Both the position numbers and the translations under genes were made by a program. A stretch of 64,000 bases of DNA from assembly GCF_004127445.1 (NCBI RefSeq), contig NZ_QEXM01000057.1:1-64000 (forward strand), in the 5' to 3' direction. Shown in pieces: positions 8,844 through 17,865 of this stretch (within the stretch, counting starts at the first letter, position 1; every line of letters starts with the position of its first letter). The stretch comes from Streptomyces alfalfae (GTDB taxonomy: Bacteria; Actinomycetota; Actinomycetes; Streptomycetales; Streptomycetaceae). The notes beneath the pieces are model-generated. The model saw only the letters and a list, made by a program, of their open reading frames with translations. It was not told the origin of the DNA and made no database searches.

Positions 8844-9401
8844 GTGGCGACCGGACGGAACGACCCCGAGCGGCGGGAACGCATCATCACCGCCGCGCTC
8901 GACCTCATCGCGGAGGAGGGGGTCGCCGGGACCTCGCACCGCAAGGTCGCCGCCCGCGCCGGTGTGCCGCTCGGCTCGATGACGTACCACTTCGGCGGCA
9001 TGGAGGAACTGCTGCGCGAGGCGTTCACCCGCTTCTCCAGCGGTATCGTCGCCGTGTTCGAGGAGCACCTCGGCGCCGCCTCCACCGCCGACGAGGCCCG
9101 GACGGCGGTGGCCGATCTGGTCCACCATCTGTCCGGCGGCAACCAGCGCGAACTCGTCCTCACCCACGAGCTGTACACGCTCGCCGCCCGCGAGCCCGCC
9201 TACCGCGAGCTGACCCGGGAGTGGATGCGCCGCAGCCGCGTCGCCCTGGAGCGTCACTTCGACCCGGCGACGGCCCGCCAGCTCGACGCGATGATCGAGG
9301 GCCTGTCCATCCACCGCGCCCTGGAAACCGAACCCCACGACCGGGCACTGACCGTCGAGGCGATCGCCCGCATCACCCGGAGGGACGGCGAGGGTTCCTG
9401 A
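8844..9401 (+). CDS. TetR-family transcriptional regulator
   Basis: A 185-residue repressor with an N-terminal helix-turn-helix (IITAALDLIAEEGVAGTSHRKVAARAGVPLGSMTYHF, about residues 13-49) and an all-helical ligand domain. The start is GTG 8844 with AAGGA at 8833-8837. It is co-transcribed with the acetyltransferase and divergent from the MFS gene, the classical layout for a drug- or sugar-responsive repressor controlling itself and a pump through the palindromes at 8193-8230. The ligand is unknown. Confidence 0.9.
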   Translation: MATGRNDPERRERIITAALDLIAEEGVAGTSHRKVAARAGVPLGSMTYHFGGMEELLREAFTRFSSGIVAVFEEHLGAASTADEARTAVADLVHHLSGGNQRELVLTHELYTLAAREPAYRELTREWMRRSRVALERHFDPATARQLDAMIEGLSIHRALETEPHDRALTVEAIARITRRDGEGS

Positions 9402-9479
9402 CGACCGGTGCCCCTGACGACGACTGCTGTGGTGCTGCGGGCACGCCTCGTCCGCGGGTTGGACCCTCCTGGAACCCTC

Positions 9480-9821
9480 CTACAGGCGTCGATTCAGGAC
9501 GGCCGTGAGCCCCGACATCGCCACAGCGGCCAGGGCGAAACAGCCACAGATGAAGCTGACGGTGTGGACCCATGGGGCGGGCCTGCCGAGCAGCGAGGCG
9601 GAGAACGGCAACCCCGCGCCGAGCGCAGCCGACCCCGCGGCGAGCAACCACGTGCCGGGGGTGAACGCCGCCCAGGCGTCACCCGAGGCCGCGGACCGCG
9701 CGACACGAAGGAGGACCCGCCCGGCGAGCACGATGCAGACGACCGGCGCGACGGCGGCCACCCCCAACAAGAACACCACGGGCAGAACCCAGACACCGGC
9801 ATCTTCGGACGAGAGGATCAT
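9480..9821 (-). CDS. Small integral membrane protein, unknown function
   Basis: A 113-residue protein with three hydrophobic segments (WVLPVVFLLGVAAVAPVVCIVLAG; TWLLAAGSAALGAGLPF; TVSFICGCFALAAVAMSGL). I do not recognise a family. The start at 9819-9821 is the first ATG giving a sensible N-terminus (MILSSEDAG); the ribosome site is poor. It is convergent with the TetR gene and has no functional partners nearby. Confidence 0.6.
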   Translation of the reverse strand: MILSSEDAGVWVLPVVFLLGVAAVAPVVCIVLAGRVLLRVARSAASGDAWAAFTPGTWLLAAGSAALGAGLPFSASLLGRPAPWVHTVSFICGCFALAAVAMSGLTAVLNRRL

Positions 9822-9925
9822 GCCTGCATGACCGACTGAGCAGGGGGAAGGTTGCGCTGCTCGGGGCGGTGGAACGGTCACGTGACCGATGGGCCGTTGT
9901 CAGACCCGGCTGCTACGTTCCGCGC

Positions 9926-10423
9926 ATGACCAAGGATGTGCCGTTCACCGGCAGCGAGAAGCAGAGCCTGCACGCCAGTCTCGACCGGCACCGCGACGCC
10001 GTGCTCTGGAAGCTCGATGGACTGGACGGCGATGCCTTGCGGCGGCCGATGACTCCGTCGGGGACGAACCTGCTGGGCCTGGTGAAACATCTGGCGGCCG
10101 TCGAGTACGGGTGGTTCTGCACGACGTTCGGGCGCGAGGCCGAGCCGTTCTGGTTCGATCCCTCCACCGAAGACATGCACGTGGCCGCGGAGGAGACCAC
10201 GACCCAGATAGTGGAGTTCTACGGGCGGGCTCGGGCAGCCGCAGACGCGGCGATCGCCGAGCTGGACCTCGACGACCTGGGGACGTCCTGGAACGGCAAA
10301 ACGGTGTCCTTACGCTGGGTCCTCATCCATATGCTAGAGGACACCGTCCGGCACGCGGGTCATATGGACATCGTGCGTGAACTCCTCGACGGCACCACGG
10401 GAGACCATCCGCGGACGTCTTGA
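9926..10423 (+). CDS. DinB/DUF664-family protein (thiol-dependent transferase fold)
   Basis: A 165-residue four-helix-bundle protein. The conserved pieces are LHASLDRHRDAVLWKLDGL, LLGLVKHLAAVEYGWF and LIHMLEDTVRHAGHMDIVRELLDG. The histidines in VKH, IHMLEDTVRH and AGH fit the metal-binding triad of DinB-like mycothiol- or bacillithiol-dependent transferases. Start at ATG 9926. Proteins of this group conjugate a low-molecular-weight thiol to electrophiles; the specific substrate is unknown. Monocistronic, with unrelated neighbours. Confidence 0.8.
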   Translation: MTKDVPFTGSEKQSLHASLDRHRDAVLWKLDGLDGDALRRPMTPSGTNLLGLVKHLAAVEYGWFCTTFGREAEPFWFDPSTEDMHVAAEETTTQIVEFYGRARAAADAAIAELDLDDLGTSWNGKTVSLRWVLIHMLEDTVRHAGHMDIVRELLDGTTGDHPRTS

Positions 10424-10551
10424 GCGCGGTCACTCACCTCGTGGCGCACACCGGTACGCTCGCGGCATGATCAGCCCCAACCATTCGACCGGTACGGGCA
10501 CTTGCCTGCCGCCGGACCGGAACTCCGCGCCACGTCGGTGGGAGTCCCGTC

Positions 10552-11193
10552 GTGGGTGAACCGCATCCGCTCCTCGCCTTCTTCCTGGACGCCGCCGACA
10601 ACCGCTTCCCGCCGACCGACGGCCGCGTGACGGTGTTGCCGCCCCTGCCGGCGGGCCTCGAATGCTCGGTCGCCTTTACGGGGCACGCCGTCGTCGCCAC
10701 GGCCCTGACCGACGAGGCCGTGCATGCCCAGAGCCCGGACGGATTCGGGGAGTCGCTGTCCGCGGACTTCCTGCGTCACCTCGCCGGGCCCACGGGCTGG
10801 ATCGACGTCATCGACGCCACGCTCACGGCCCGCGGCGCCGGTGGTCCTCCGCGCTTGGCGCAGCTGACCGATGCCGACGACCATCCACGCGTCCGCCACG
10901 CCCGACGGCTGCGGAGCAACGTCCGGGTCCACGGTGACGAACGAGGCCTCATCACTCTGGCCGACGGCCTCGCGGGGCGGCGTGAGGTGAGCATCGAACT
11001 CCATCGCACCCAGGACAGCAGCCGAGGGTACGGACGGTCGCTCCTCTCCGACGCCCTCTCGCTGGTCCCGGAAGGCGAACCGGTCTTCGCCGCCGTCTCC
11101 CCGGGCAACGCCCGCTCCCTGCGCGCCTTCCTCGCCTGCGGTTTCACCCCCATCGGCAGCGAGGTTCTCCTGAGCCCGGAACGGCGGGGGTGA
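10552..11193 (+). CDS. GNAT-family N-acetyltransferase
   Basis: A 213-residue protein. Only the C-terminal third shows the GNAT core: RGYGRSLLSDALSLVPEGEPVFAAVSPGNARSLRAFLACGFTPIGSEVLL, with the acetyl-CoA loop and the conserved Asn-Ala-x-Ser-x-x-Ala/Phe helix. The N-terminal part (VAFTGHAVVATALTDEAVHA) is degenerate. GTG start at 10552 follows GGTGGGAG at a 7-nt spacing. Substrate unknown. Confidence 0.75.
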   Translation: MGEPHPLLAFFLDAADNRFPPTDGRVTVLPPLPAGLECSVAFTGHAVVATALTDEAVHAQSPDGFGESLSADFLRHLAGPTGWIDVIDATLTARGAGGPPRLAQLTDADDHPRVRHARRLRSNVRVHGDERGLITLADGLAGRREVSIELHRTQDSSRGYGRSLLSDALSLVPEGEPVFAAVSPGNARSLRAFLACGFTPIGSEVLLSPERRG

Positions 11194-11261
11194 CCAGCCT
11201 CGGCCTCGCGGGCTCGCCCGTGCCGGCTCTCCGGCTGGAACCAGTCTGAGACGATGGCGCC

Positions 11262-11594
11262 ATGGACGAGGAAGTCATTCCCATTCTTCGCGTCGAGGAC
11301 GCCGCGGCGGCTGTCGCGTGGTACGAGCGACTGGGCTTCGCCAAGCAGTGGGAACACCGCTTCGAACCGGGCCTTCCCGCGTTCGTCGAGGTCGCCCGGG
11401 GCGGGGTGCGGTTGTTCCTGTCGGAGCACGAGGGCGACGCCCGCCCCGACACTCTGGTCTACCTCCGCGTTCGTGATGTCGAGGCCGTCGCCTCCGAGTT
11501 CGGAGCGCAGGTCAATGACGCTCCCTGGGCGCGCGAGATCGAACTGCGCGACCCTGACGGCAACCGGCTTCGGATCGGCACACCGACGCCATGA
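11262..11594 (+). CDS. Glyoxalase/bleomycin-resistance (VOC) protein
   Basis: A 110-residue single-domain VOC protein: two beta-alpha-beta-beta-beta modules, with PILRVEDAAAAVAWYERLGF at the N-terminus and EIELRDPDGNRLRIGTP at the end, the usual C-terminal metal-ligand/strand motif. Small proteins of this class act as bleomycin-type binders or as lyases after dimerising. ATG 11262. It follows the GNAT gene by 68 nt and could be co-transcribed. Confidence 0.85.
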   Translation: MDEEVIPILRVEDAAAAVAWYERLGFAKQWEHRFEPGLPAFVEVARGGVRLFLSEHEGDARPDTLVYLRVRDVEAVASEFGAQVNDAPWAREIELRDPDGNRLRIGTPTP

Positions 11595-11746
11595 CCTTCC
11601 CCGGTGGCTCAGGGGTGGGCGCCCGCCCTGGCCCGGCAAGGCCTGGGCGGTGTCCGCGATCGTCGCGACGGCTGCCGCATGGATGGTGCGGGGACGCGGA
11701 AACAGGGACGGTTCGTCTTCGGGACGGCCGACTCCAGGCTGTGACG

Positions 11747-12787
11747 TCAGTGGGCGCGTGGGCGGCAGCGCCGTAGCTCGGGGGCCGGCCTGCCGGTCAC
11801 CAGTTCGTCCGCGATGAGCCGTCCGGCCGTGGGCGCCAGGTTGATGGCGGAGTGCATGACCGCGAGATAGAGGGATCGGTCCGAGGTCGCGTACCCGATG
11901 ACGGGTCCGTGCGCGGGCATGGGGCGTCTGCCGGTGTGATGGCCCAGCAGTCGGCACCGGCCGCTGCCCCGGAACGTCGTCGTCAGATGCTGGAATGCTT
12001 CCCGCACTGCCTGCTCGACCGATGTCGGAGCGCCTGCCCGGTGCGGCACGACCATCAAGAGTTCTCCGTCGCGGACCTCCCGGACCTCGAAGTGAGGGCT
12101 GTCCACGATGGTCTTGACCAGGCCGGGCGGTGCGGACACCCGCGCGAGGGTGGCGGGTGAGGCGGCAATGGCCAGGCCGGTCGCCAGCGGTTCGCACAGC
12201 TCGGGGACGTTGGTGCCGGCGGCGAGCACGACGGTGGCGGCGGCGTGGGGCCCGGTCGACGACAGCACTCCCTCGACGCGCCCGTCGGCCAGCCGCAAGG
12301 AGCTGACCTCGGTGTCGTACAGCACGGTGGCTCCATGCGCGGCCGCGGCGTCGACGAGTGCGCGGGTCAGGGCCGTGGGGTCGACCCCCGCGTCGCTCGG
12401 AGTGTGGACGGCCTGGGAGGGTGGGCGTCGGAGACCGGGCTCCAGAGCTGCGATCTCACTGCGGCCGACACGGAACCGGCCTGCCCCCGGCCGGGAGTTC
12501 TCGGTCGTCGCCCGGGTCCAGGACAGTGAGCCGGTCCGACGGACGGTGAGATGGGGCAGCTCGCTTTCGAGACGCCGGTAGTCCGCGAGGACGTACTCAC
12601 GGAGGTCCTGGGCCCCGCCGGGCCAGTGACCTCCCGCGCTGCCGATCCAGGCGAAGGCGTCCGCGGTGGTTCCCGTGGCTGGTGCGGGGCCTTGCTCCAG
12701 CAGCGTGACCGGGACGCCCCGACGGGCCAGGTGGTAGGCCACGGAGGAGCCGACGATGCCCGCACCGACAACGACAACGGTTGACAT
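11747..12787 (-). CDS. FAD-dependent oxidoreductase, D-amino-acid oxidase (DAO) family
   Basis: A 346-residue flavoprotein with the N-terminal dinucleotide-binding motif VVVVGAGIVGSSVAYHLARRG (GxGxxG at residues 8-13) and the C-terminal FAD loop HHTGRRPMPAHGPVIGY...MHSAINLAPTAGRLIADELV, typical of glycine oxidase/sarcosine oxidase relatives. Such enzymes oxidise secondary or primary amines with release of H2O2. The start is ATG 12785-12787 with AAGGA four bases upstream in the sense direction; the frame continues further upstream but without family similarity. Substrate not predictable. Confidence 0.87.
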   Translation of the reverse strand: MSTVVVVGAGIVGSSVAYHLARRGVPVTLLEQGPAPATGTTADAFAWIGSAGGHWPGGAQDLREYVLADYRRLESELPHLTVRRTGSLSWTRATTENSRPGAGRFRVGRSEIAALEPGLRRPPSQAVHTPSDAGVDPTALTRALVDAAAAHGATVLYDTEVSSLRLADGRVEGVLSSTGPHAAATVVLAAGTNVPELCEPLATGLAIAASPATLARVSAPPGLVKTIVDSPHFEVREVRDGELLMVVPHRAGAPTSVEQAVREAFQHLTTTFRGSGRCRLLGHHTGRRPMPAHGPVIGYATSDRSLYLAVMHSAINLAPTAGRLIADELVTGRPAPELRRCRPRAH

Positions 12788-13014
12788 GAGGTCCTTCGCG
12801 CTGGGTCGACGACCGTTCTGAACGTGGCTGCGGCCGCAGCCACGGAAACACCGTCGTGCCGCGGCCGGGACGGCGCAACGGGTTTTCCGCGACTCGGCGC
12901 GCTCTGCGGCCCCGACCGCGTTCGGCGGGCACCCCATGCCGGGCACCCCATGTCGGACACCTCATGCCAGACAGCGGACGCCGGATGCCGGTGTCCGCAC
13001 GGTCAACAGGCGGT

Positions 13015-13884
13015 CTATGAGGCCCCGTCAAGTACCTGACGCAGTCGCTGCGCGAACTCGTCCGGCTTGCCCGGGTATCCGAAATCCCCGTCGCAGAACC
13101 CGCCGTGGTGGCTCGGGAACACGGATACCCGCTGTCCGAGCAGTTCGGCGGTCGCGACGGAGGTGCGTCCGGTCTGGAGGTTCTCGGACTCCTCGCCCAC
13201 GGCGATCACGACGCGGGTCGGCGCGGCGGCGATCGCCTCGGCGTCCGGACGGTAGCTGCTGACGGCCCACGACCGGTCGGACAGCAGCGGATCGTCACGT
13301 GAGCCGTCGTCCTCCGTGGGCATCCCGAACGCGGCGGGGTCGGCCTCCGGCTGTGCGAAGTACGCGTCGGTGAACTCACCCTGCCACGAGGTCATGGCCA
13401 CGAACGCCGCCATCCCGGCTCCCCACCCCCGCTTCTCGTAGGCGTCCCGGACGCCGGCCCGCGCCCGCACGGCCGCCGGGCCGTCCGGCGTGAGGGTGAT
13501 GAGCGGCGGCTCGTGCGCGACCAGAGTGGTCACGTCCGCCGGGTACTTCGCCACGACCGCGAGCGCGGTGATCGCTCCACCACTGCTGGCGAACATCTCG
13601 ACCGGCCCGACCCCGAGCGCCTCGACGACGGCGTGCACGTCGTCGGCCTGGGTCTGCGGCGTGTGGTCGACCCGTCCGTCCTTACGGGTGCTGCGGCCGA
13701 GCCCGCGCGGGTCATAGGTCACCACGGTCCGCTCGGGGAAGCGCGCGGCCAGCGCGGCGAAGCCGGAGGCGTCCATGGGCTGCCCGATCATGAACAACGG
13801 CGGGCGGCCATCTGCGGCCGGCAGCGGCCCACGAACGTCATGGACCAGGTCCGCGCCGGCTGTCTCAAGTGTGTGAGTCTTCAT
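13015..13884 (-). CDS. Alpha/beta hydrolase (serine type)
   Basis: A 289-residue alpha/beta-hydrolase: VVTYDPRGLGRSTRKDG (about 53-69), nucleophile elbow MFASSGGAITAL (Ser in a SSGG variant of GxSxG), a cap of about 80 residues, and a C-terminal FPSHHGGFCDG region supplying the histidine. Enzymes of this kind are esterases, C-C hydrolases or perhydrolases. ATG at 13882-13884. It is followed on the same strand by nothing related. The intergenic region at 12788-13014 has two copies of GGGCACCCCATG but no recognisable gene. Confidence 0.8.
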   Translation of the reverse strand: MKTHTLETAGADLVHDVRGPLPAADGRPPLFMIGQPMDASGFAALAARFPERTVVTYDPRGLGRSTRKDGRVDHTPQTQADDVHAVVEALGVGPVEMFASSGGAITALAVVAKYPADVTTLVAHEPPLITLTPDGPAAVRARAGVRDAYEKRGWGAGMAAFVAMTSWQGEFTDAYFAQPEADPAAFGMPTEDDGSRDDPLLSDRSWAVSSYRPDAEAIAAAPTRVVIAVGEESENLQTGRTSVATAELLGQRVSVFPSHHGGFCDGDFGYPGKPDEFAQRLRQVLDGAS

Positions 13885-13978
13885 ACCGGTGCAGACCGGC
13901 TCCGTCCCGGAAACTCATCGGTGCGGCGTGAGCCACTTTCCGCAATGGGCTGTTGCTCTCCTGCGTCGCTGTCGCTGA

Positions 13979-14626
13979 CTACTCGTGCGGTGGCAGGTCG
14001 ATCCGGGAGCGCAGGTACGACAGTCCGGAGGTTCCGCCGGTTCCGGGGCGGTCGCCGATCATCCGCTCGACGAGCAGCAGATGCCGTGTCCGCCAGCGGG
14101 TGACCGCCGCCCGCAGGGCCCACAGCGCATCGGCCACCTCCCGGTCTTCCGCCTCGTGCGCGCCACCCGCATCCACCTCCGCACCGGCACCCGCATCGGC
14201 CTCCGCAGAGTTCGCCTCGCGCGCCGGACGGCAGTCCAGCGCGGCGATGCGCCGGAACAGTTCCGCGAACTGGCTCGACTGCGCCGCGCTGGCGTTCTCG
14301 AGCAGCGGGCGGAAAGAGGCGAAGGCTCCGGGGTCGAGGCGTTCGAGGAGTGCGAGGTGTGCCTCGAGCATGTCCATGAGCGCCGTGACCCGGCGCAGGG
14401 AACCGGCCGCAGCCGCCGGCCTGCCGCAACGCGCGAGTCGCGAGACTTCCCGCAGATCCACCAGGGCCTGGCTCACCAGCACCTCGGCCGACTGGTGCAC
14501 GGTGATGAAGAAGTGCTCGTCCGCCCACTGACCCGGCTGCCTGTCGGGCGTACGCGGCCGCTGGAGGCCGAGGAGATCGGGGAGTCGTAGATAGCAGGCG
14601 TAGGGCGTCTCCATGGGCTCGATCAT
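13979..14626 (-). CDS. Tryptophan 2,3-dioxygenase-like haem protein
   Basis: A 215-residue member of the tryptophan dioxygenase superfamily. It carries YACYLRLPDLLGLQ at the N-terminus, DEHFFITVHQSAEVLVSQ (the distal-His helix), FRPLLENASAAQSSQF (arginine and substrate-contact region) and RWRTRHLLLVERMIG..GTGGTSGLSYL (proximal His and the GTGG-S-G loop). It is shorter than classical TDO (about 280 residues), and the region between the two halves has an Ala/Glu-rich insert (EADAGAGAEVDAGGAHEAED). Short TDO homologues occur in natural-product pathways, acting on tryptophan-like substrates. Divergent from a binding-protein gene with about 145 bp between starts, so co-regulation is likely. Confidence 0.82.
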   Translation of the reverse strand: MIEPMETPYACYLRLPDLLGLQRPRTPDRQPGQWADEHFFITVHQSAEVLVSQALVDLREVSRLARCGRPAAAAGSLRRVTALMDMLEAHLALLERLDPGAFASFRPLLENASAAQSSQFAELFRRIAALDCRPAREANSAEADAGAGAEVDAGGAHEAEDREVADALWALRAAVTRWRTRHLLLVERMIGDRPGTGGTSGLSYLRSRIDLPPHE

Positions 14627-14770
14627 GGACGCCGGCAGCGACCGCTACCGGTGTCGCGCCCCGTAGCGCGCCCGGATCACTCGATCGGCGCTCTTGCTTC
14701 CTCGGCCCGTGGGGGAGCCATAGCTGTGCGTCAGCGGCGGTTCCTGACCGAAGCCCTCGTAGGGAGCATG

Positions 14771-15970
14771 ATGAGCGAGTTCAGCGACGGGCGGGAGCGC
14801 GTCCTCACGGTGGGGGTGGCCGTCGCCCGTTCGGGGCGGTTGGCGAACCTCGGGGATCCGTTGGACTTCGCCATGACCCTGATGGAAGAGAAACTGGCCG
14901 GAGCGGGCTCGGTCGGCCACCGGATCCGGCTGGCGAGCCGGGACACCCGCTCCAGCGCCGAGGGAGCCCGGCAGGCGGTGGACGAACTCGTCCGGGACGA
15001 GGACGCCAAGATCATTCTGACGCTGGCCGGCACACGAGTGCTGCCGGCGGTCGCGGACGCGTGCGAGGCGGTCGGGGTCCCCTGCCTGTCCAGCGCCTTC
15101 CCCTGGCAGGTCTACTACTACGGCCGCGGAGCGGACGACAACCGCCCCTTCGACTGGACGTACCACTTCTGCTGGGGCCTCGACGACATCGCGCACACCT
15201 TCGCCGACCTCTGGGAACGGGTGGACGGCCGCAAGCACACGGTCGGGTGCCTGTGGAACGACGGCCCGCAGGGCACCTGGTCCCGGCACCCGGAGCACGG
15301 CTTCGCACCCGCGGCCCGCGCCCGCGGACACGATCTCCTGCAACCGGAGCCGTACCGGGAACCGGCCACCGCGCTCGACGCACACGTCACGGCGTTCCGT
15401 GACGCCGAGGCCGACATCGTCACCAGCGCCGCCACCGGCCAGGACCTGGCACTGTTCCGAGCCCAGGCCGCCGAGAGCGGCTGGCGGCCCCGCCTGATCA
15501 CCTGTTCACGCTGGCTGGCCTACCCGCCGTCGGTCACCAGCACCGGCGGGCAGCCGGCCCAGGCGGGCGTCGGAACGCTCGCCTACTGGACACCAGCCCA
15601 CCCCTACGTCTCGTCCCTCGACGGCATGACCGCCGCCGAACTGGCCGAAGCGTACGAGCAGCGCACCGGACGCCAGTGGCTGCAGCCGCTCGGGCTGGCC
15701 TACGCCCTGTTCGAAGTGGCGGCGCACGCGCTGACCACCGCCGATGACCCGACCGACCGTCGTTCCCTCGCCGTCGCCCTGGGCAGCAGCCGACTGAGGA
15801 CCATCGTCGGTGTGCTCGACTGGACCGCGGGTCCGGTGGCCAACGTCGCCACTGTTCCGCTGGCCGGCGGACAGTGGCAGGAGGGCACTCGCCATGACTA
15901 CGAACTCGCCGTGGTGACCAGCGGCCAGGTCGACGGGCTCCCCGTCGGCGGCGACCTCATCTCCGGCTGA
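14771..15970 (+). CDS. ABC-type substrate-binding protein homologue without signal peptide
   Basis: About 399 residues with the two-lobed periplasmic-binding-protein (Leu/Ile/Val-type, Peripla_BP_6) fold: VGVAVARSGRLANLGDPLDFAMTLMEEKLAG at the start, DEDAKIILTLAGTRVLPAVADACEAVGVPCLSSAF, then AGVGTLAYWTPAHPYVSSL. Unlike transported members it has no signal peptide or lipobox, and no permease or ATPase gene is nearby, so it probably acts in the cytoplasm as a sensor or scavenger of an amino-acid-like ligand. AGGGAG at 14761-14766 favours ATG 14771 over the adjacent ATG 14768. The racemase-like gene follows after 27 nt. Confidence 0.8.
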   Translation: MSEFSDGRERVLTVGVAVARSGRLANLGDPLDFAMTLMEEKLAGAGSVGHRIRLASRDTRSSAEGARQAVDELVRDEDAKIILTLAGTRVLPAVADACEAVGVPCLSSAFPWQVYYYGRGADDNRPFDWTYHFCWGLDDIAHTFADLWERVDGRKHTVGCLWNDGPQGTWSRHPEHGFAPAARARGHDLLQPEPYREPATALDAHVTAFRDAEADIVTSAATGQDLALFRAQAAESGWRPRLITCSRWLAYPPSVTSTGGQPAQAGVGTLAYWTPAHPYVSSLDGMTAAELAEAYEQRTGRQWLQPLGLAYALFEVAAHALTTADDPTDRRSLAVALGSSRLRTIVGVLDWTAGPVANVATVPLAGGQWQEGTRHDYELAVVTSGQVDGLPVGGDLISG

Positions 15971-15997
15971 GGACAGCGTCCCGTTAGCCTGGTCGGC

Positions 15998-16744
15998 ATG
16001 CCCCCACGGAGCCCGGGTCCCGCGACCGGACGACATGTCGGCGTGGTCGCCTCCTTCGATTTCCTGCGTGAGGAGGAGTTCCGGCGATGGTTGCCGCCGA
16101 GTGTGCGGTGCACGGTGACCCTCACCGGGGAGGTGCCCTACCGGGACAATCTGGAGCTCGTCTCCCGCCTCGGCAGGCCAGACGTGCTGGCAGAGCCTGT
16201 CCGCGAACTCGTGGGACGCGGGGCGGAGACGGTGGGGTATCTGTGCACCGCGTGCAGCTTCGCCGACGGGGTGGCCGGCGAGCGGGCGTTGCGGGATGCG
16301 ATGACTGACTTCGGCGCGCGGCAGGCGCTGACGACCAGTGGCGCGGTCACCGAGGCCCTGCGCGCCGTGGGCGCCCGCCGACTGGCCGTGGTGCATCCCT
16401 ACCAGGAACCGGTGGACCGTCTGCTCGCCGCCTACCTGGAGGCCTGCGGATTCGACGTCGTGGCCCTCACACCGCTGGGCCTCGACGCGGTCGAGGACGT
16501 CTACGCCGCGGACGAGCAGCGGGTAGCGGACACGGTCGTGCGCGGAGACCACGCCGAGGCGGACGCGCTGTTCATCAGCTGCACCGCCCTGCCCACCTAC
16601 GACCTCCTTGCCCGCCTCGAAGAACGTCTCGGCAAAGCCGTCGTCAGCGCCAACCAAGCCACCGCCTGGGCGCTGCTGCGTGCCGTGGGGGAGCAGGCCT
16701 GCGGCCCACGGCAGCGGCTTCTGTGCCGAGGCGCCGCCGACTGA
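15998..16744 (+). CDS. Maleate isomerase / Asp-Glu racemase family enzyme
   Basis: A 248-residue protein of the Asp/Glu racemase superfamily with the two expected cysteines: one in TVGYLCTACSFADG (about residues 78-91) and one in ALFISCTALPTYD (about 189-201). Two facing cysteines are used for cis-trans isomerisation (maleate isomerase), racemisation, or decarboxylation of arylmalonates. It is downstream of the signal-less binding protein, probably in one operon, and divergent from a tryptophan-dioxygenase-like gene. The grouping suggests processing of a dicarboxylate or aromatic amino-acid breakdown product; that is inference. Confidence 0.82.
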   Translation: MPPRSPGPATGRHVGVVASFDFLREEEFRRWLPPSVRCTVTLTGEVPYRDNLELVSRLGRPDVLAEPVRELVGRGAETVGYLCTACSFADGVAGERALRDAMTDFGARQALTTSGAVTEALRAVGARRLAVVHPYQEPVDRLLAAYLEACGFDVVALTPLGLDAVEDVYAADEQRVADTVVRGDHAEADALFISCTALPTYDLLARLEERLGKAVVSANQATAWALLRAVGEQACGPRQRLLCRGAAD

Positions 16745-16767
16745 GGAGGGCGCCGCGGTGTCGCCGT

Positions 16768-17811
16768 CTACGGCACCAGGACGACCTTGCCGACGACCGT
16801 GCCGGATTCGGCGAGCCGTACCGCCTCGCCGACCTCGGTGAGCGGGACGCGCGCGGCGACCTGCGGGGCGAGGGCGCCCGCGGCGAGCAGCGCGAAGACC
16901 TCGGTCAGGTCGGCGCGCAGCCGGGTGCGGAAGGAGCCGCGCCTGCGGTGTCCTGCCCAGATGTTGTAGAAGTGGGCGCCCTTGCCGTTGGGCAGCGCGT
17001 TCCACAGCATCAGACGGGCGAACAGCTTGAGGACCGGAGCCTTGGACGAGCCCTGGACGTCACGGGTCGAGGCGGTCCCGTAGGAGACGAGGGTGCCTTT
17101 GGCGGCGAGCAGGTCGTACGAGGTGACGATGCTGTCGCCGCCCACGTGGTCGAAGACCGCGTCGTAACCCTGCGGGGCGTGGGTGCGCAACTGCTCGGCC
17201 AGGCCGGCGGCCCGGTAGTCGACGGGGGCGGCGCCCAGCGCCCGGACGGCGTCGTGGTGCTTGGCCGACGCGGTGCCGACGACCCGGGCGCCGGCGATGC
17301 GGGCGAGTTGTACGAGGGTGGAGCCGACGCCGCCGTTCGCGCCGTGCACGAGGACGGTGTGGCCGGGCCGGACCTTCGCGAGACGGTGGAGCATCTGCCA
17401 GGCCGTGATGCCGTTGACCACGAAGGTCTCCGCGTCGGCGGAGTCGACCGCGTCGGGCACCTCGGTCAGGTCGCCGGCCTCGACGGCGACGTGGCTGGCC
17501 CAGGCGCCGGTCTTGGTCAGAGCGGCGAAGCGACGCCCCAGCAGGTCGCCCGGCACGCCCGCGCCGACGTCGACGGCCCACCCGACGAGGTCGTAACCGG
17601 GGACGAAGGGGAAAGGCGGCTGGTCGAAGTACTTGCCGCGGCGCATCTGCTGCTCGGCGAAGGAGACACCGGCGGCCTCCATCGCGAGCACCACCTGCCC
17701 GGGTCCGGCCGGGCGGTGGGGCCGGGTGCGCACCTGGATGCCCTCCGGCTCGACGACGCCGGGCAGGACCGCCTCGGTGACAGTGGGGGTGTTGACCTGG
17801 GATTCGTGCAT
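16768..17811 (-). CDS. Zinc-independent MDR dehydrogenase / quinone oxidoreductase
   Basis: A 347-residue medium-chain dehydrogenase. A GroES-like N-terminal domain (EAAGVSFAEQQMRRGKYFDQPPFPFVPGYDLVG) is followed by the NADPH-binding Rossmann fold (VLVHGANGGVGSTLVQLARIAGARVVGTAS). Catalytic-zinc cysteines are absent, as in quinone oxidoreductases and enoyl reductases. ATG at 17809-17811 with GGAGC six bases upstream. It lies 54 nt downstream of the carotenoid-oxygenase gene on the same strand and probably acts in the same pathway, perhaps on an apocarotenoid aldehyde or enone. Confidence 0.88.
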   Translation of the reverse strand: MHESQVNTPTVTEAVLPGVVEPEGIQVRTRPHRPAGPGQVVLAMEAAGVSFAEQQMRRGKYFDQPPFPFVPGYDLVGWAVDVGAGVPGDLLGRRFAALTKTGAWASHVAVEAGDLTEVPDAVDSADAETFVVNGITAWQMLHRLAKVRPGHTVLVHGANGGVGSTLVQLARIAGARVVGTASAKHHDAVRALGAAPVDYRAAGLAEQLRTHAPQGYDAVFDHVGGDSIVTSYDLLAAKGTLVSYGTASTRDVQGSSKAPVLKLFARLMLWNALPNGKGAHFYNIWAGHRRRGSFRTRLRADLTEVFALLAAGALAPQVAARVPLTEVGEAVRLAESGTVVGKVVLVP

Positions 17812-17865
17812 GGCGTTGCTCCTCGTCAGGTGTGGGTCGGGGTGTTCGGGTGGGGTCCGGGTCTG

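Noticed and set aside
12915..12965. Repeated GGGCACCCCATG / GGACACCTCATG elements as a possible repeat array
   Set aside because: Only two good copies and a degenerate third, with no even spacing; not a CRISPR or direct-repeat array.
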